64,000 bases of DNA from Mansonella perstans (Eukaryota; Nematoda; Chromadorea; Rhabditida; Onchocercidae). Shown piece by piece: positions 21,001 to 33,500 of the stretch; position 1 is the stretch's first letter, and every line of letters begins with the position of its first letter. The DNA is taken from positions 434,001 through 498,000 of the forward strand of contig JBAMDO010000181.1 of the NCBI GenBank assembly GCA_037074765.1, written 5' to 3'. The position numbers and the translations under genes are program-made. A model generated the notes under the pieces. The model saw only the letters and a list, made by a program, of their open reading frames with translations. It did not search any database and was not told the origin of the DNA.

Positions 21001-24000
21001 CAAGTATCGATGAAAATCTACTAGCAACTGCTGAAAAAATGGATGAAATTGAAACCAAATGCAATGCTTTATTAAAGAAGGTTTGTTTTCTCTTCGACTT
21101 ATCGATTTTTTATACATTTATCAAGTTGATATTATTGTTTGCTGTTGCTATTTATGACGGTTATTTAAAATATATTTTTGTTCCTAGGTTTGTTCTAAAA
21201 TAACCGAAACAGTTAAACTTGAAAACACTGAACATCATGGTTTCCATTTTCGAGTCACTTTAAAGGTAAGATTTGTTGTGTAACGTTCATCTTATTCAGT
21301 GGTTCATCTAATTCAACTGTTGGTCTACAAGAGTGGCGGTGCTGTAAGTAGGAAATGCGGGAGCAATCTTCGTAACTAATGAATTAAAAGTTTTGATTAA
21401 AGTTTGCTTTCAGATTAACGGAATTTGTTATTTTCCGACCTTGTTTTCTCTGTTTAAAAAAGTGAAAAAATTAAAGTGGTCCTGGTCAAAAAAGTTTGGG
21501 AACCACTGATCTTATTTGGTTTGTATAAACTATTGAACGTTATTAGATCTTACTTAAAATTTTCGCCCAAAGGTGAGTTTACGATTTTCTTGCACGCTAC
21601 ATATTTGGGAAGAATGATATTTTTAGGCTGAAAAATCGATTAGACAGTCAGGTATGCGTATTCTTGAAACAAGTAAAGGTTCCGGTGTACGCTTTACCTG
21701 TGACGGTCTGGATACACTAAACCATGAATATCTGAAACTTTCTTCTCATTACGAAGCAATTCAAAGTAGTTTTATCGATATGGTTATTGAAGTTTGTTGT
21801 GAGTTATATTTTCATCAACTGGAACATTGTTTCATTTTTCTAAAAAAATTGCTGGAAAATTTAATAATACTATTTCATCGTTTCATTTTTCTAAAGAAAT
21901 TGCTAAAGAAATCACTGGGAAGTTTGATTTTTTTTTGTTTAATGAATCGGAAGTATAAAATTTAAAACATGTTATCAATTCACAAATATTTAAGCTGGTT
22001 ATGTCTCAGCATTTTGTGAGCTGTCTGAAGCAGTCGCTGTAATTGATGCTTTTGTTGCACTTTCTGTGCTGGCCAGCGGATCACCTTTTGGTTATGTGAG
22101 ACCACAAATACTTGACGAAAGTCGGTTTTAGAATTTAATTTAGATTAAGAAGAGGCTCCACTTAAAATAATTTCGTTAATTAGGAAGGTTTGATTTTAAA
22201 TAATTCGGAGTTTATAAATAAAGATATGTTTCTCCATTTGATTCAAGCTTTTCACAAGTTGCTCATCGTGGTCATATTTCTTTGTCTTAGGTAAGCAGGT
22301 TCTGGAACTCAGGAAATGCCGTCATCCAGTTATAGAGGCGAGTCCAAATTCCCCACAGTTTATATCCAATGATGTGGTTCTCGGCAACGAACAAGGAGGT
22401 TAAAACCATTTTTATAGGAAACAGTTCAAATTATCTTGTATTTTGTAAGCCCGAACTTCCATCTTAAATTGCATTGGAACTTCATTGTTTCATAGATGTA
22501 GTCTATTTCAGAGGGTGCAATGTTTTTGGTACTGACAGGCGCAAATATGGGAGGCAAAAGTACTTACTTACGTTGCTGCGCACTTTCTGTTCTTTTGGCA
22601 CAAATAGGCTCATTTGTGCCATGTGAGAGCGCTAGGTTTTCTCTTAGAGATGGCATTCATACAAGGTACATTTCGCTTTGCAGTTAGTTTTATCTTCTTT
22701 AAAAATTTTTTTCGGTCTTTGGGTACTTCGCGTCATTTTCATTAGTGAAGGTATTACCGCTGTTTTTATAAATTAATGGATAATATGAGAAAGATGGCTT
22801 ACTGGTTTCTGTTTCATGAGCTTTCTTTTGGTCTCAAATCTAAGCAAAGACGAGTCACACGGGATACTTCATAGAATTTAAAAAAATATATATATATATA
22901 TTTTTGCGTATTTAATACTTCAATAAATCGGTCATTATCCGCATACCAAGTTGAAATAGTTCTATGAATATGCATCTTCGTTAAGATTTGTACTGAGAAC
23001 ATGTTTGCGGAGAATTATAATCGATGTTCCAACATGTTAACAAGTTTCGAGGATGTTTATAAAGTATATATTTAACGAAGATTCTTCTTTCATTTTCGTC
23101 ACATTTAGGATAGGCAGTTGCGATTACCAGTGTAAAGGAGTTTCTACGTTTATGGCAGAAATGAATGATTGTGCATCAATTCTGGAAGTCATTTTTTATT
23201 TCTAGCTTGGTGCTCAATAGTTCGCTAAAATAGTTTGTGCATATGTTTTGGAGACAATTTTTTGTAACCAATCTTGCATAAATGGAAGAACGGATAGTAA
23301 TGTTTTCTGTCGCAAATTGTTATATTTTACAGTCAGCAACATGTCATTCGTTGATCATTATTGATGAGCTAGGACGTGGTACATCAACATATGATGGCTT
23401 CGGATTAGCTTGGGCAATTGCAGAGTTAGTTGCGTCTTCTTCTGCAAAATCCTTCCAATATAATATCTTCATATTTTACGGTTAAATCAAGAGTTTACAG
23501 AGATATTCTTTCGCGAGTGAAATGTTTCTGCATATACGCTACGCATTACCATGAATTGACTGGACTAGGCCGTTTATATCCAAAGCAGTTGAAAAATGTC
23601 TGCACCGCTTCTCAAATTGATGAGAACGGACAGCTCATTTTGCTTTATAGGATAATACCGGGTGTTGCGGGTCGTTCTTTTGGTTTGAACATCGGTAAAA
23701 TGATTGGCTTACCGGATAATGTTCTTCAAGTATGCTGGTTTCCAAACCATTTTTTTTTTTTCAATTCTAGGATTTAATTTTAGGCATTTACAAGGAAACG
23801 AGTCAATGAAGTTGCACACTTGCAATGATTATTCTGAAATAAAATGAAGTTTCAGACTGCAAGCGATATGTTGGAAAAGTTGGAAGCAAGGAATTCGAAG
23901 TTAGATGCCGATGAAGAGGAATTGTATAAAAGAATTCACAGTTTCGCAGACGATGAGTTGCGGCAACAACTTCTGAACAATTTGATGAGTGAGGAAGGCG

Positions 24001-24005
24001 ACTAA
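18043..24005 (+). CDS. msh-2: DNA mismatch repair protein MSH2
   Basis: Exons: 18043-18120, 18294-18381, 18552-18685, 19007-19315, 19407-19614, 19794-19976, 20066-20143, 20279-20457, 20645-20758, 20895-21080, 21188-21265, 21627-21798, 22010-22120, 22291-22398, 22512-22665, 23109-23187, 23333 to about 23480, about 23519-23729, 23784-23810 and 23856-24005. Only the junction near 23480-23519 is unresolved. Landmarks in order: [19 protein letters not shown] (domain I), [47 protein letters not shown], the Walker A motif [20 protein letters not shown], the Walker B and signature [20 protein letters not shown], then [10 protein letters not shown]. Known: MSH2 pairs with MSH6 (MutS-alpha) to recognise mismatches. 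Domain I lacks the Phe-x-Glu of MutS/MSH6, as in other MSH2. Walker A has Ala in place of the usual Pro. The N terminus and the C-terminal tail are shorter than in human MSH2. An AATAAA at 24083-24088 is a likely poly(A) signal. Confidence 0.95.
21830..21915. repeat. Local duplication in an MSH2 intron
   Basis: The string 'gtttcatttttctaaa' followed by an A-rich 'aaattgct' occurs twice about 55 bases apart just after the 21798 donor. It is an intronic tandem duplication with no coding content. Confidence 0.6.
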
Positions 24006-24531
24006 CCGCCATTGTGTTCAACCGGATCTTTTAAATTTTTTTAAAAACTTTTTGTGCATATCTTTTATATTCGATCTCTTTGAATAAAACCAGAATGTTA
24101 CTGTTCATGATGTTTTCAAGTCCTAAAGTTAAAACTCCAGGTTTTAGCAGCAAAGCCAGATACAGGACGTAAAAAAAGTAGAAATTGTAGAGAAAAATAC
24201 ACGGAGGTATTTGGAATGATGAAGAGATGACAATAACAAAATGCGAGGTCGAATTTAAACCTGTTGTTTTTTAAGCTTCAGTAGCAAGATTGCATGCGGT
24301 GTACTGAAATAGGTTGAAGATGACTTATTTCCACTCTTGAACATTTAGAACTCAACGCTATCCACTGTTTTATATAGTCACCATAAGTTTGCATTCAACG
24401 GTGAGTTTTTAAGAACGCACTTATTTTAAGTGTTTTCAAATATTTGCTGAAGATTTACCGTAAAACCATAAAAATTTCAGTATAAGTAAAGGAACTGCTC
24501 CATAACAATCGACAAATATATCACTTTCTGA
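24006..24531. other. Spacer between convergent msh-2 and the M3-peptidase homologue
   Basis: About 525 bases between two 3' ends. It contains the likely MSH2 poly(A) signal (24083-24088). I see no other feature here. Confidence 0.6.
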
Positions 24532-27500
24532 TTACTTTTTCCCTTCAAGTTTTTCTGCTTGCACATCCGAATCCAGATATGGAGTGGTGTCTTCGCTGGA
24601 AGCAGCAATACTAATATGGTATTGAGGAGGATCGTAGAAGTCGCACATTGCATCAGGGCTGGGATCACGTCCCTGAATTACCAATTTGAAAGAAGTGATA
24701 TAAATGGAAAATAACCGAAATAGAGTCGGTGCTTAAATTCAAAATTAACCGAAAACGAAAATTTTGATTTAATATACCTGAAAGCGCCGATAAAGTTCCC
24801 TCTGCGGCTGACTGGCCCCCTCGAACGAAATTGCTTTTTTCAAACGATCACCAGTTGCGCAAACATCGTTTTCCTTCTCAAATGTGTCGTGGATATCCAA
24901 AGCCAACATCTAAAATTTTTAGAACACGGAAATGCATACGCGCATTGAGTTCATTTGAAAATCGGACTGAGTTATTACAATTCTTTTCCGTGAAAATATA
25001 ACACTACCGAAATACAATATATCACTACCAGGACGCATTTGAACTCGTATGACATACTGGATCGCAACCATAACAATGCTTCCAGTTTTATCATGAATCC
25101 AAAAGAAAAAAAAAAAAAACCTTTAAAAATATAGCTACAACAAGACTGCATATTTATTACACTACAACTCAAAAGTCAATTCCTTTGCTACTTCAATTTC
25201 GTTCCTTCAGCATATATTAAAAAAAACCATACCTCTGCCCAAAGCCGATTGTAGTACATGGCCATCGACACATTACTACCAAAAATAGGAGCAAAGGAGC
25301 ATGGCAGCATATCCCTTTTCGTATTTTTAAAAGGAAAATATTCCGTCAATTTTTGTTGATATATTTCTTGCCATGTAGCTCTATAAAATTCATACGCCAA
25401 TTAAGAGTCTAGCAATATAATTTCCAAATTAATGTTTATCCTAACCAAAGCAGCATTAGAAAATTCTTAAAATAAGCACATCAATATTTGAAGCATGTAA
25501 AAAAAAGAAAAAAAAAGTTTTTTCCCAGAGAATAAGATGGCGGAGAAATGAATCTTAACGAAAAAATCACAAACAACTTACTGATCAGTATCTTTTGTGT
25601 CAAAGAGAGTAAGGTCAAAGTCTGTCCAGAATAATGCACGGTAAGTTTCATAAAATATGGAGCGTGATATACCCAGCGCAACATTATTTGCTTTGGTTTC
25701 CGATAAAGCTTCACCAGTTTTCTTGAAATTGATACATTATACGAACAGTGTCCGAAATATTCCCTCGAGAACAGCTTAACTCATTACTGCTGAACTTCTC
25801 AGTTTAAGATTTTCCTTTAGGACAAGAAAAAAAAAAAAGCAATATTAAAACTTACCAGATGTTTACTGGACAAAGCAGTTAACAATACGGGTTTAAAAAT
25901 AAAAAACTGCACAACAGTTGGCAGCAGATCTACAGCATCCATATCGTGAGCGTGGAAAAATTTCCATGGCACTACCAGATCTCTGTAAGGTGACTGCGAA
26001 AGCAAAAACTGCATTGCACGACCAGTCTATAACATTTAAATCAACTCAATTACTATGCATGTAGACATATATACATTAAAGACATGACAGATGAAATCGA
26101 CAGACTTACGTAGAAAAGAAGATTCTGTAATTCTTCATAATGTAGAAGTGTTGATGAGTCCAGAGAACTGGATACGCTGAGATTGGCAAAGAGATAAACT
26201 ATTTTATCCCACCTATTTTCAGCACAATAACCTGAAATTCTTTTCATGAAAACAGCATCCAATAAAAATAATAAGTTATTAATAAGAAATGTTTCGCACA
26301 GGAAAAAAAAAACGCCAACTTGGAGCAACTATATTCTGCTACGCTTTTAAATTGATCAGGTCAATGCGATAAGTGAACGAGTAAAAACTTACTTCGTCCG
26401 AGCAAAGTGTCCCATGTACAGCACTTATTAGGCCGTCCAAAAGGATCAACATAGAGGCGACCCAAATGCAACCCTAAAAAACATTACAGTCAAATAAAAA
26501 CAATTCTTGATTAGTACCTAACGTTACTTTCACACTTATTCTTTACACTACAAGATAAGAAATAGTTACCTGATGAGTCCGTTACGGAAAAGATCCGAAT
26601 ATCAGGATGACACCGATCCAGGTTGCTATTGGTGACATCCTCAACAAAATTTTACATTAGGTAATCACCACGTAGAAATGCAATCGATGAATGCAGCTGT
26701 TTACTAGTAAATATAGCGTCGTTAATTTGAAACTGAAGGAATGGAAGCTTACTTCAAACAATACACCGAATATATATGAAAGGATTTCCAACATGTTCTC
26801 AAATGTAGGCCAGAAAGGGAAATGATACATGAGATCCAGAGCATCAATTCTGCAAATTGAACAACCGACAAATCTTTTATGGCCAAAAACTAAAAGAAAC
26901 AGCATTTTTAATATGTTCATATCATATATTATATGAAAGTCACTACTCCGAATAAACCTACTCGTGTAAGCTTTCTGCTTCCTTACGACAAATATAATAT
27001 AAATCTGATGGTGCCAGAGTAAAAAGTTTTTCTTTTTCTGCAGCAAAACTGGACCAAGCTTGCATCCGATCGCCGAATAATGGTCGCATTCTCCTTGCCA
27101 AGCTAGAAAGTATATTCCCAAAAAATTAAAAAAAAAAAGCATTAAAAAGCATCGCAACAAATTAGAACTTCTAAACAGAAAAAATTCAAGATCAAGCCAT
27201 GATATCATTTAAAAACACTAGTGTTGCCATATTTTTAGAAGCCTAAAAACAATCAAACCAACCATACTTAAAATAAACAAAAAAAAAAAAAGGAAAACCA
27301 ATTATATAAAAAAAAACCATACAAACGAACTATAAAAGAAAATAATAAAAGAACAAATAAAAACAAACAAACTTCAAAATTAAAAGTAAAAATAAAACTA
27401 AAGAAATCATTAAGACCAAAACTATAAGTCCACTTACCATAAGGCAAAAAAACTAAACATGTAAAGAAAAAAATAAATAGCAACTTAAGAGAATTTAAAA

Positions 27501-30500
27501 ACGCTGTATTTTCTTTGCGACCCTGCACTTCTACACATCATCTTACAGTACTAAAATTTGTCTAATAGTGTATTCTTGGACATTCCTCGATTAAATCTTC
27601 TCAACTTTTCAAAACAGATGCTGTTATAATAATTTAAATAAAGGCTTAGATGAAATTTACTAACGATTTCGTAAATTTCCGCACAATTTTTGGAGACTCT
27701 GCCATTTTGTAAGCTAGTCGATATTCAGCATATGACGCAAATCCAAGCAATGCAGCTTTCTTCCCTCTGCAAAGGTTACATATGTCGAAGTATTTTATAA
27801 GAAGAGTTAAGCTTTAAATAAGAACAGAAAATAATCGAATTCTTAAGCTCCCTTCTATCAAGCTACAATAGGGATACAGTTATTTCTTGGCTAACACATC
27901 TACTTTTTTATCATGTTTCTCAGTTCAGTCATTCTAAGCTTAATTGTGAATCCAAGTAACAAGTCGCAAAGAATAATTGACGCTGCTTGCTTGTAACACC
28001 CACAAACTAACTTTCATAAAAACTTACTGATGTCTCCTGATCGTTTCAATTGTCCTCGAATTACTTGTAACACGTGCTAAATTGTTTGGCTTCGCAGCCT
28101 GAGAAATCCATTTATTCCAAACAGTTGCACGAATATTGTTATCAGAACAGTAAGTCAATAATGACTTTACAGATCTTGGTGTTGCAGTAACAAGCCATGG
28201 TCCCTCCTCATATTTCATTCTATAAAACTTATCTTGTAACTTCAGATGCATAAAAATGTTTTTCAAAAACATTTTCTTTGGAATATAACAAATGTAGCAA
28301 TGATATGAATCGCTAAAAATGTATGATTAGATTGCCTGTTTACTGCAAGTTTTCTCAACACTTCGGGAGGCGCGTCCTTGAATATTGCTCGATCTGTAAC
28401 TTGGATATTCTCCACATCTTCTGAATTTCGCAATGTCATTCTAAACAAGGAAAATTCTAAAATAGCAATAAATATGAGGTGAATACTCGCAGTAATTCAA
28501 GCATGAAATTTGCCAAAAGAAATCGGAGGAGAGGGAAAATGGGTATGAAATCTAACGATAATTATCCACACCAATAATTCACAGTTTGCGACATCTACAA
28601 AATCTTGATAACTTAAGAAATGCCTCAGAATACCTATATCGAAGTACATGGTGTTCAACAAAACTATCATGTCCTGCATACTGCTCATGTTTCTTCGAAG
28701 TTTCATTCATAGCTGCTGACTTCATTTGCAGATAATAGAAATCGACAAGCCTCCGCTTCCATCTGTCCGTGATTTGATTTTTTTCATAGAGTGTCTACAA
28801 CTCCTGACATTAAGAAAGCCATAAACATTTTTTACTTGTTAAAATTGTACTTCGATATTGAAGAAACTCAAGTATTACTCAGCAAAATAAGATTATTCCC
28901 AGCACAAAATTTTACAGAGATCAAAAAGACGGTGAAATGTGTATAAACAGTTTATAAATGGTTACTATAAAAGTATGTTTTTGCTGAATACAATAAAAAG
29001 ATGAAATGTTTCTTGTTAAAATGTTATGAAAATTACAATTCACTTGAAAGCAAAGTATCAGAGAGTTAACCTTAACAGCTTTGAAAAAAACATCGTATTT
29101 CCATTTCGCAGAAATTTCATTGATGGCTAATTCGTGAATCTGTAATTAATTGGTCCAAAAAATGTTCCAACACAAAAGTTGCTTCCGACAAAGTGTTCGG
29201 AAAACCAAAACACGAAAAGAAAAACACAAGGATAAAGAAATGTAGGTCCATAAAACACCAGCTTCGGAAGAACAACCACAATATTGCAGTAATAAAATTC
29301 ATAAGCTGCAAAATGATAAACCTCCACTGGAAACTCTTGGCAATCGCAATTCAAGAGCCAATTTCTAACTCGAAGACGTAAAATAAAAGCAGTGTACTTA
29401 CTTTCATAAAATCAGCGTGTAATTCACTAGAAATTGGCCAGTCTGTAACCATTTTAGTCCACAGTGTGTGAAAAGCATATACGACTTGTTCTTCTTCAGC
29501 GAGAAATGGTTCAATAACATTTTCAAAAGTTAGATCTTCTAGTTCCACTGAAACTTGATATTGTGGCCATACATTTATAAATACAGGCAAAAATATAGAA
29601 GCAAAAGATCTAATTTATATCCCGCTCCTCCAGTCAGCATGTTAAAAAAAAGTAATTAACTCATCACCAAAAAGAACAAATCCCATTTTTCGCCAACAAC
29701 TTTAACAGGACAACGAATAGAGAGAAAAATATTTCAAATTCATTCATAATTTTAATGGCAAATGAAAATGAGTAGCTTACTTTCCTCTAAAAATTTCATT
29801 TGCTCATGCACTGTGGCTCCATACTCCAAAAGCATTCGCACTGTTCCTTCATACATTTCTTTCGCTAAACTTAAAATTACTAAAAAGTGACATCCAAAAT
29901 TAATGCTGAGTTCCACTGATAACTCAAGCATGTAAATCAAAAATCTGTTCCGATCATTTCTGCGGATTTTGCAGCACTAAACATAAACATGACGATTGAA
30001 AATCACTGAGTAGAACGAGAAGGTCAATACTTTTAAACACCAAATACCAAATCAGTAAAGACGTAAAATTGAGACATTTAGTTCAACTGAATCGACATAT
30101 CCCACTTACGAGAGATACAAAGAGCTGGCCAATCTTCTGTATTGCAAACATTGGCCACGAATCTATTATTCTCGGGTGTAGCGTCTGGCACAATAGGAAA
30201 CCTGTGAAGCGATAAACTTTCAAGCATTATGTTCGTCATTTCAACAAATAAAATTGCAATAAGTCAACATATTATTGGTTGATTAATTACTGGAACTGAA
30301 AAACAAAATATCTGGACTATGAACATCATAATCATAATAATAAGGTAAAAGAAACGTACAAGACATAATAACCGGCATGCCGATAAATGTTTGATAATGA
30401 AATAGCACGTCTGGAGTTGAAGGAAATCCATCCACAGCTAGTTGATGGTTGCGGTACGGTTACATCTTTCGAAAGAACACGGCCAAACCAAGCCGCTCTC

Positions 30501-30520
30501 CTGGCGATAACCGATACCAT
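24532..30520 (-). CDS. Mitochondrial M3-family oligopeptidase homologue with a degenerate active site
   Basis: Nineteen exons with closed phases: 30520-30360, 30201-30110, 29864-29781, 29547-29402, 29139-29071, 28794-28634, 28440-28344, about 28239-28028, 27766-27665, 27102-26962, 26849-26753, 26639-26570, 26473-26393, 26231-26110, 26026-25856, 25721-25582, 25380-25233, 24909-24778 and 24672-24532, about 788 residues. The N terminus (MVSVIARRAAWFGRVL) is Arg/hydrophobic and acid-free, like a mitochondrial presequence. Family landmarks follow: WLVTATPRSVKSLL, LLGFASYAEYRLAYKMA, CHPDIRIFSV, LGRLYVDPFGRPNK and the C-terminal FGSNVSMAMYYNRLWAE. Known: thimet/MIP-type M3 peptidases bind zinc through F-H-E-x-G-H plus a downstream Glu. 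Here that stretch reads LLFYTGRAMQFLL (spliced across 26110/26026), so both His and the catalytic Glu are absent, and the third-ligand region reads DAVDLLPT. The fold appears kept, but hydrolysis is unlikely. Closest relatives are MIPEP or oligopeptidase A-like proteins. The start of exon 8 is uncertain by about 30 bases. Confidence 0.85.
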
Positions 30521-33500
30521 CCCTGCAAATCATTTCATGACGTTAGTGTTTTGTTCTAGTGTTCTCAAACCGTTAGCAACAAGACTGAAATACGGTCCGC
30601 ATAGGAAGCGGCATGATCAGCCGGAAGCTGTTTTATGTTTTTTTATTTAACGCTATACTTTGATATAAGCTTAAATATCATATTGATGAAAACTAAATTA
30701 AATTTTGTATTAAAAATTTGTATTATAACGTTACACTAAGTTTAAATAATGCGTTAACATCTTTGATTAATGTTTATATTCAAGAATGTATTATTTTTGA
30801 ACTTTGTAACATCTGCTGTAAAGGAAAAAAGGTAAAGTAGTTTCTGGTCAAGAAAAGATTAAAAATGTCTCAAAAAATTAATTATTAAAATAATCGTACA
30901 CTTTTCCTTCATCAATTCAAGTATAGGAAACACGTAAATACTGCGAATAACGTAAACAACTTTTGCTGAATAACATTCTAATTGCTAAAATCTAATTTTT
31001 GGCAGCAGCAACAGTATGATGAATTTTTGTTAACGGCTTGTAATGCTTATTTATAATTATTCGGAAATAGGAAATTTGTGTGAAAAATAGTCAATAAAAA
31101 GCTATCTAGAAATAAACAAGAAATGAAGGCAAATAGCATTGACTCTCGAGAGACAAGAAAAGATTGATGGAAAATGTTACAAAAAGTAGAATTAAAGATT
31201 GCAAAGAAAACTTGAGTACACACAAAGATGTTAGACAATGAAAAATAATAATGCTAACCCATAGCTGATTCAGTTTTGACAGGCTTCGGTTCGTATTGCG
31301 ATAATTATTTCTTCGATTTATTTTTGAAGAAAACTTTCATCTCTGCCACTTGAAGGTTGTCCTGTTTTGCTGCGTTCCATACAGAGCGCTATATTCTTGC
31401 ATCAGCTCTCCATCTCATCTGGGTGTTGAATTGGATTCAGCCCTGTTCTCAATCTCGTCTGGGTGTTGAACTGGATTCATCTCTGTTCTCCATCTCGTCT
31501 GGGTGTTGAACTGGATTCATCCCTGTTCTCCATCTCGTCTGGGTGTCGAACTGGATTCATCCCTGTCCAGACTCTTATAAAATTTACAATATTCCATAAA
31601 ACTTCGAAAACATAGAAAATACCTTCTCTGTAATAAAAACTCTGTAATCACGAATTGAAAAGACAACAACAAATACACTATGACAAATAAAAGTAATCAA
31701 TGTAAAACAATAGGAAACCTTACTTTATATGGAAGTCGCTGTGAAAAAGCAAAAAAAAAAAAAAAGAAAAAAATGAAAAATGATGAAATTTATGAAATTT
31801 TCCTCACTATGGAAAGCACACCTGATGATAGCTTCTAGAAATGATCACCGAGGAACAATGCATATGAACGATGCTAATGGATGAATAAATAGGGGCAATA
31901 TTTTTGATTGATACAAGGGTTGCCACATTATCAAAATCTTCCACATTTATTTTCACTCAATCAGACAGATAGCTCCCTACAAGTTTTAGAGTAAGTTTTA
32001 CTTCAACTTCAGCACAAATACAATCTTTGAAAAGAGCAGTTGCTTTTACAAATTACAGCATTTCAGGTTTTTCTCACCTGTAATACCATTCTTGTAATAT
32101 TTTAAACGGTAAGCATAGATTTTCTATTATATGATATTATAGTGGTGGTGCAAGAAATTCATCAATATATAATTACAGTAGAATATAACAACATCCCTGA
32201 TAAACATGGTACTTTCCAGCAGTTTTTTTTTTTAATCTAATTGACATATATGTTCGGAATAAGTTTTAAAGGTATTTTGTTACAAATTAGTAAGTTTGCT
32301 GTGATAACAGTTACATCCACATTTCCACACTGTACAATGATGCCACGTTCAATGATTAGCAATGAGAAGGTCATTGGCATCGTAAGAGGCACCAATGAAC
32401 GGATTTTATCACTGATACGTACCTGTCATGTATTGTATTGTTTTCATTCGTTTATCATCAGTTGTCTCTGTACATAACTCTCGGATACTAACCCCATCAA
32501 ATGAGTTTAAGCGCTATAACCTGTTATTTGAAGGAAGATTGTGACACTGAAGGGAACAATTGTCAATTCGTTAAAAATTCTCCTGCAAGCATTAAAAGTC
32601 AAAAAACTAAAGTTCATTTCCTCGAAAAATTTTTTGCAACAACTCTCTAAAAATGAAAATGACACTCGGAAGTTTAAGGATATCATTTCTTAGCTTTGTA
32701 TTCATCAGGTTCAGTGGGACGTAACATTGATAACGAATTAAACTGCTGATCTCCTCATTTTTTTGTCTGTTGACTTTTTAATTTTTTTCTCCTCGAAAAT
32801 TATCACAGATTAATAGTTTTATCCTTGCTGAATATCAAACATTTAGTGCATTTGTATGACAGGGATCTCGAAGTTATTGAATAGGGAAAAGGCTCATATG
32901 ATGCATATTTCAATAGAGTAGGCAAGTTTCGTTATGATTCACTAAACGTTTACATTGTTTCGCGTTTACATTTGTCCAAGATCAATTACAACTGAAGGCG
33001 TTTTTGCATTTTTCTTGGTAGTTCGGATTTATTTGCTTGAAATCATTCTCAAACGATGAATATGATAACGGAGACATCAGTTTAATCGTCAAGTGGATGC
33101 TTTTAATGTTTTTTTTTTTTTTTTTTTAACAAATGATTCCCTGAATTAATCTTATTTCAAGCATTTTACTGATTACCATCTCATCTTTCCTGATATCTTC
33201 ACAATTTGCATCCCTCAAACAGAAAACATCGAAACAACAAGCTTACTTGGATGTATATGATACATTTGTGCTTGCGTGATGACAAATATTACGACGCAGT
33301 GGAGAAAATACATTATAGCAATACCCCCAAATAGATATCCTGGATCAGTGCCACTCTAACACAGAAATAACAACTGATGAGCTCCTCAGCATTTCTCCTC
33401 TTTTCTTCCTTCCTCCTTCCTGTTTCTTATCAGGATAGCTATTTCAGACCGATGATTCTTCTTCCAGAAGTTTTTGTAGTTGCAAGCTTAGGATTTCTTA

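Noticed and set aside
30387..30650. Plus-strand ORF of 87 codons
   Set aside because: It is the antisense shadow of the first exon of the M3-peptidase homologue (30520-30360).
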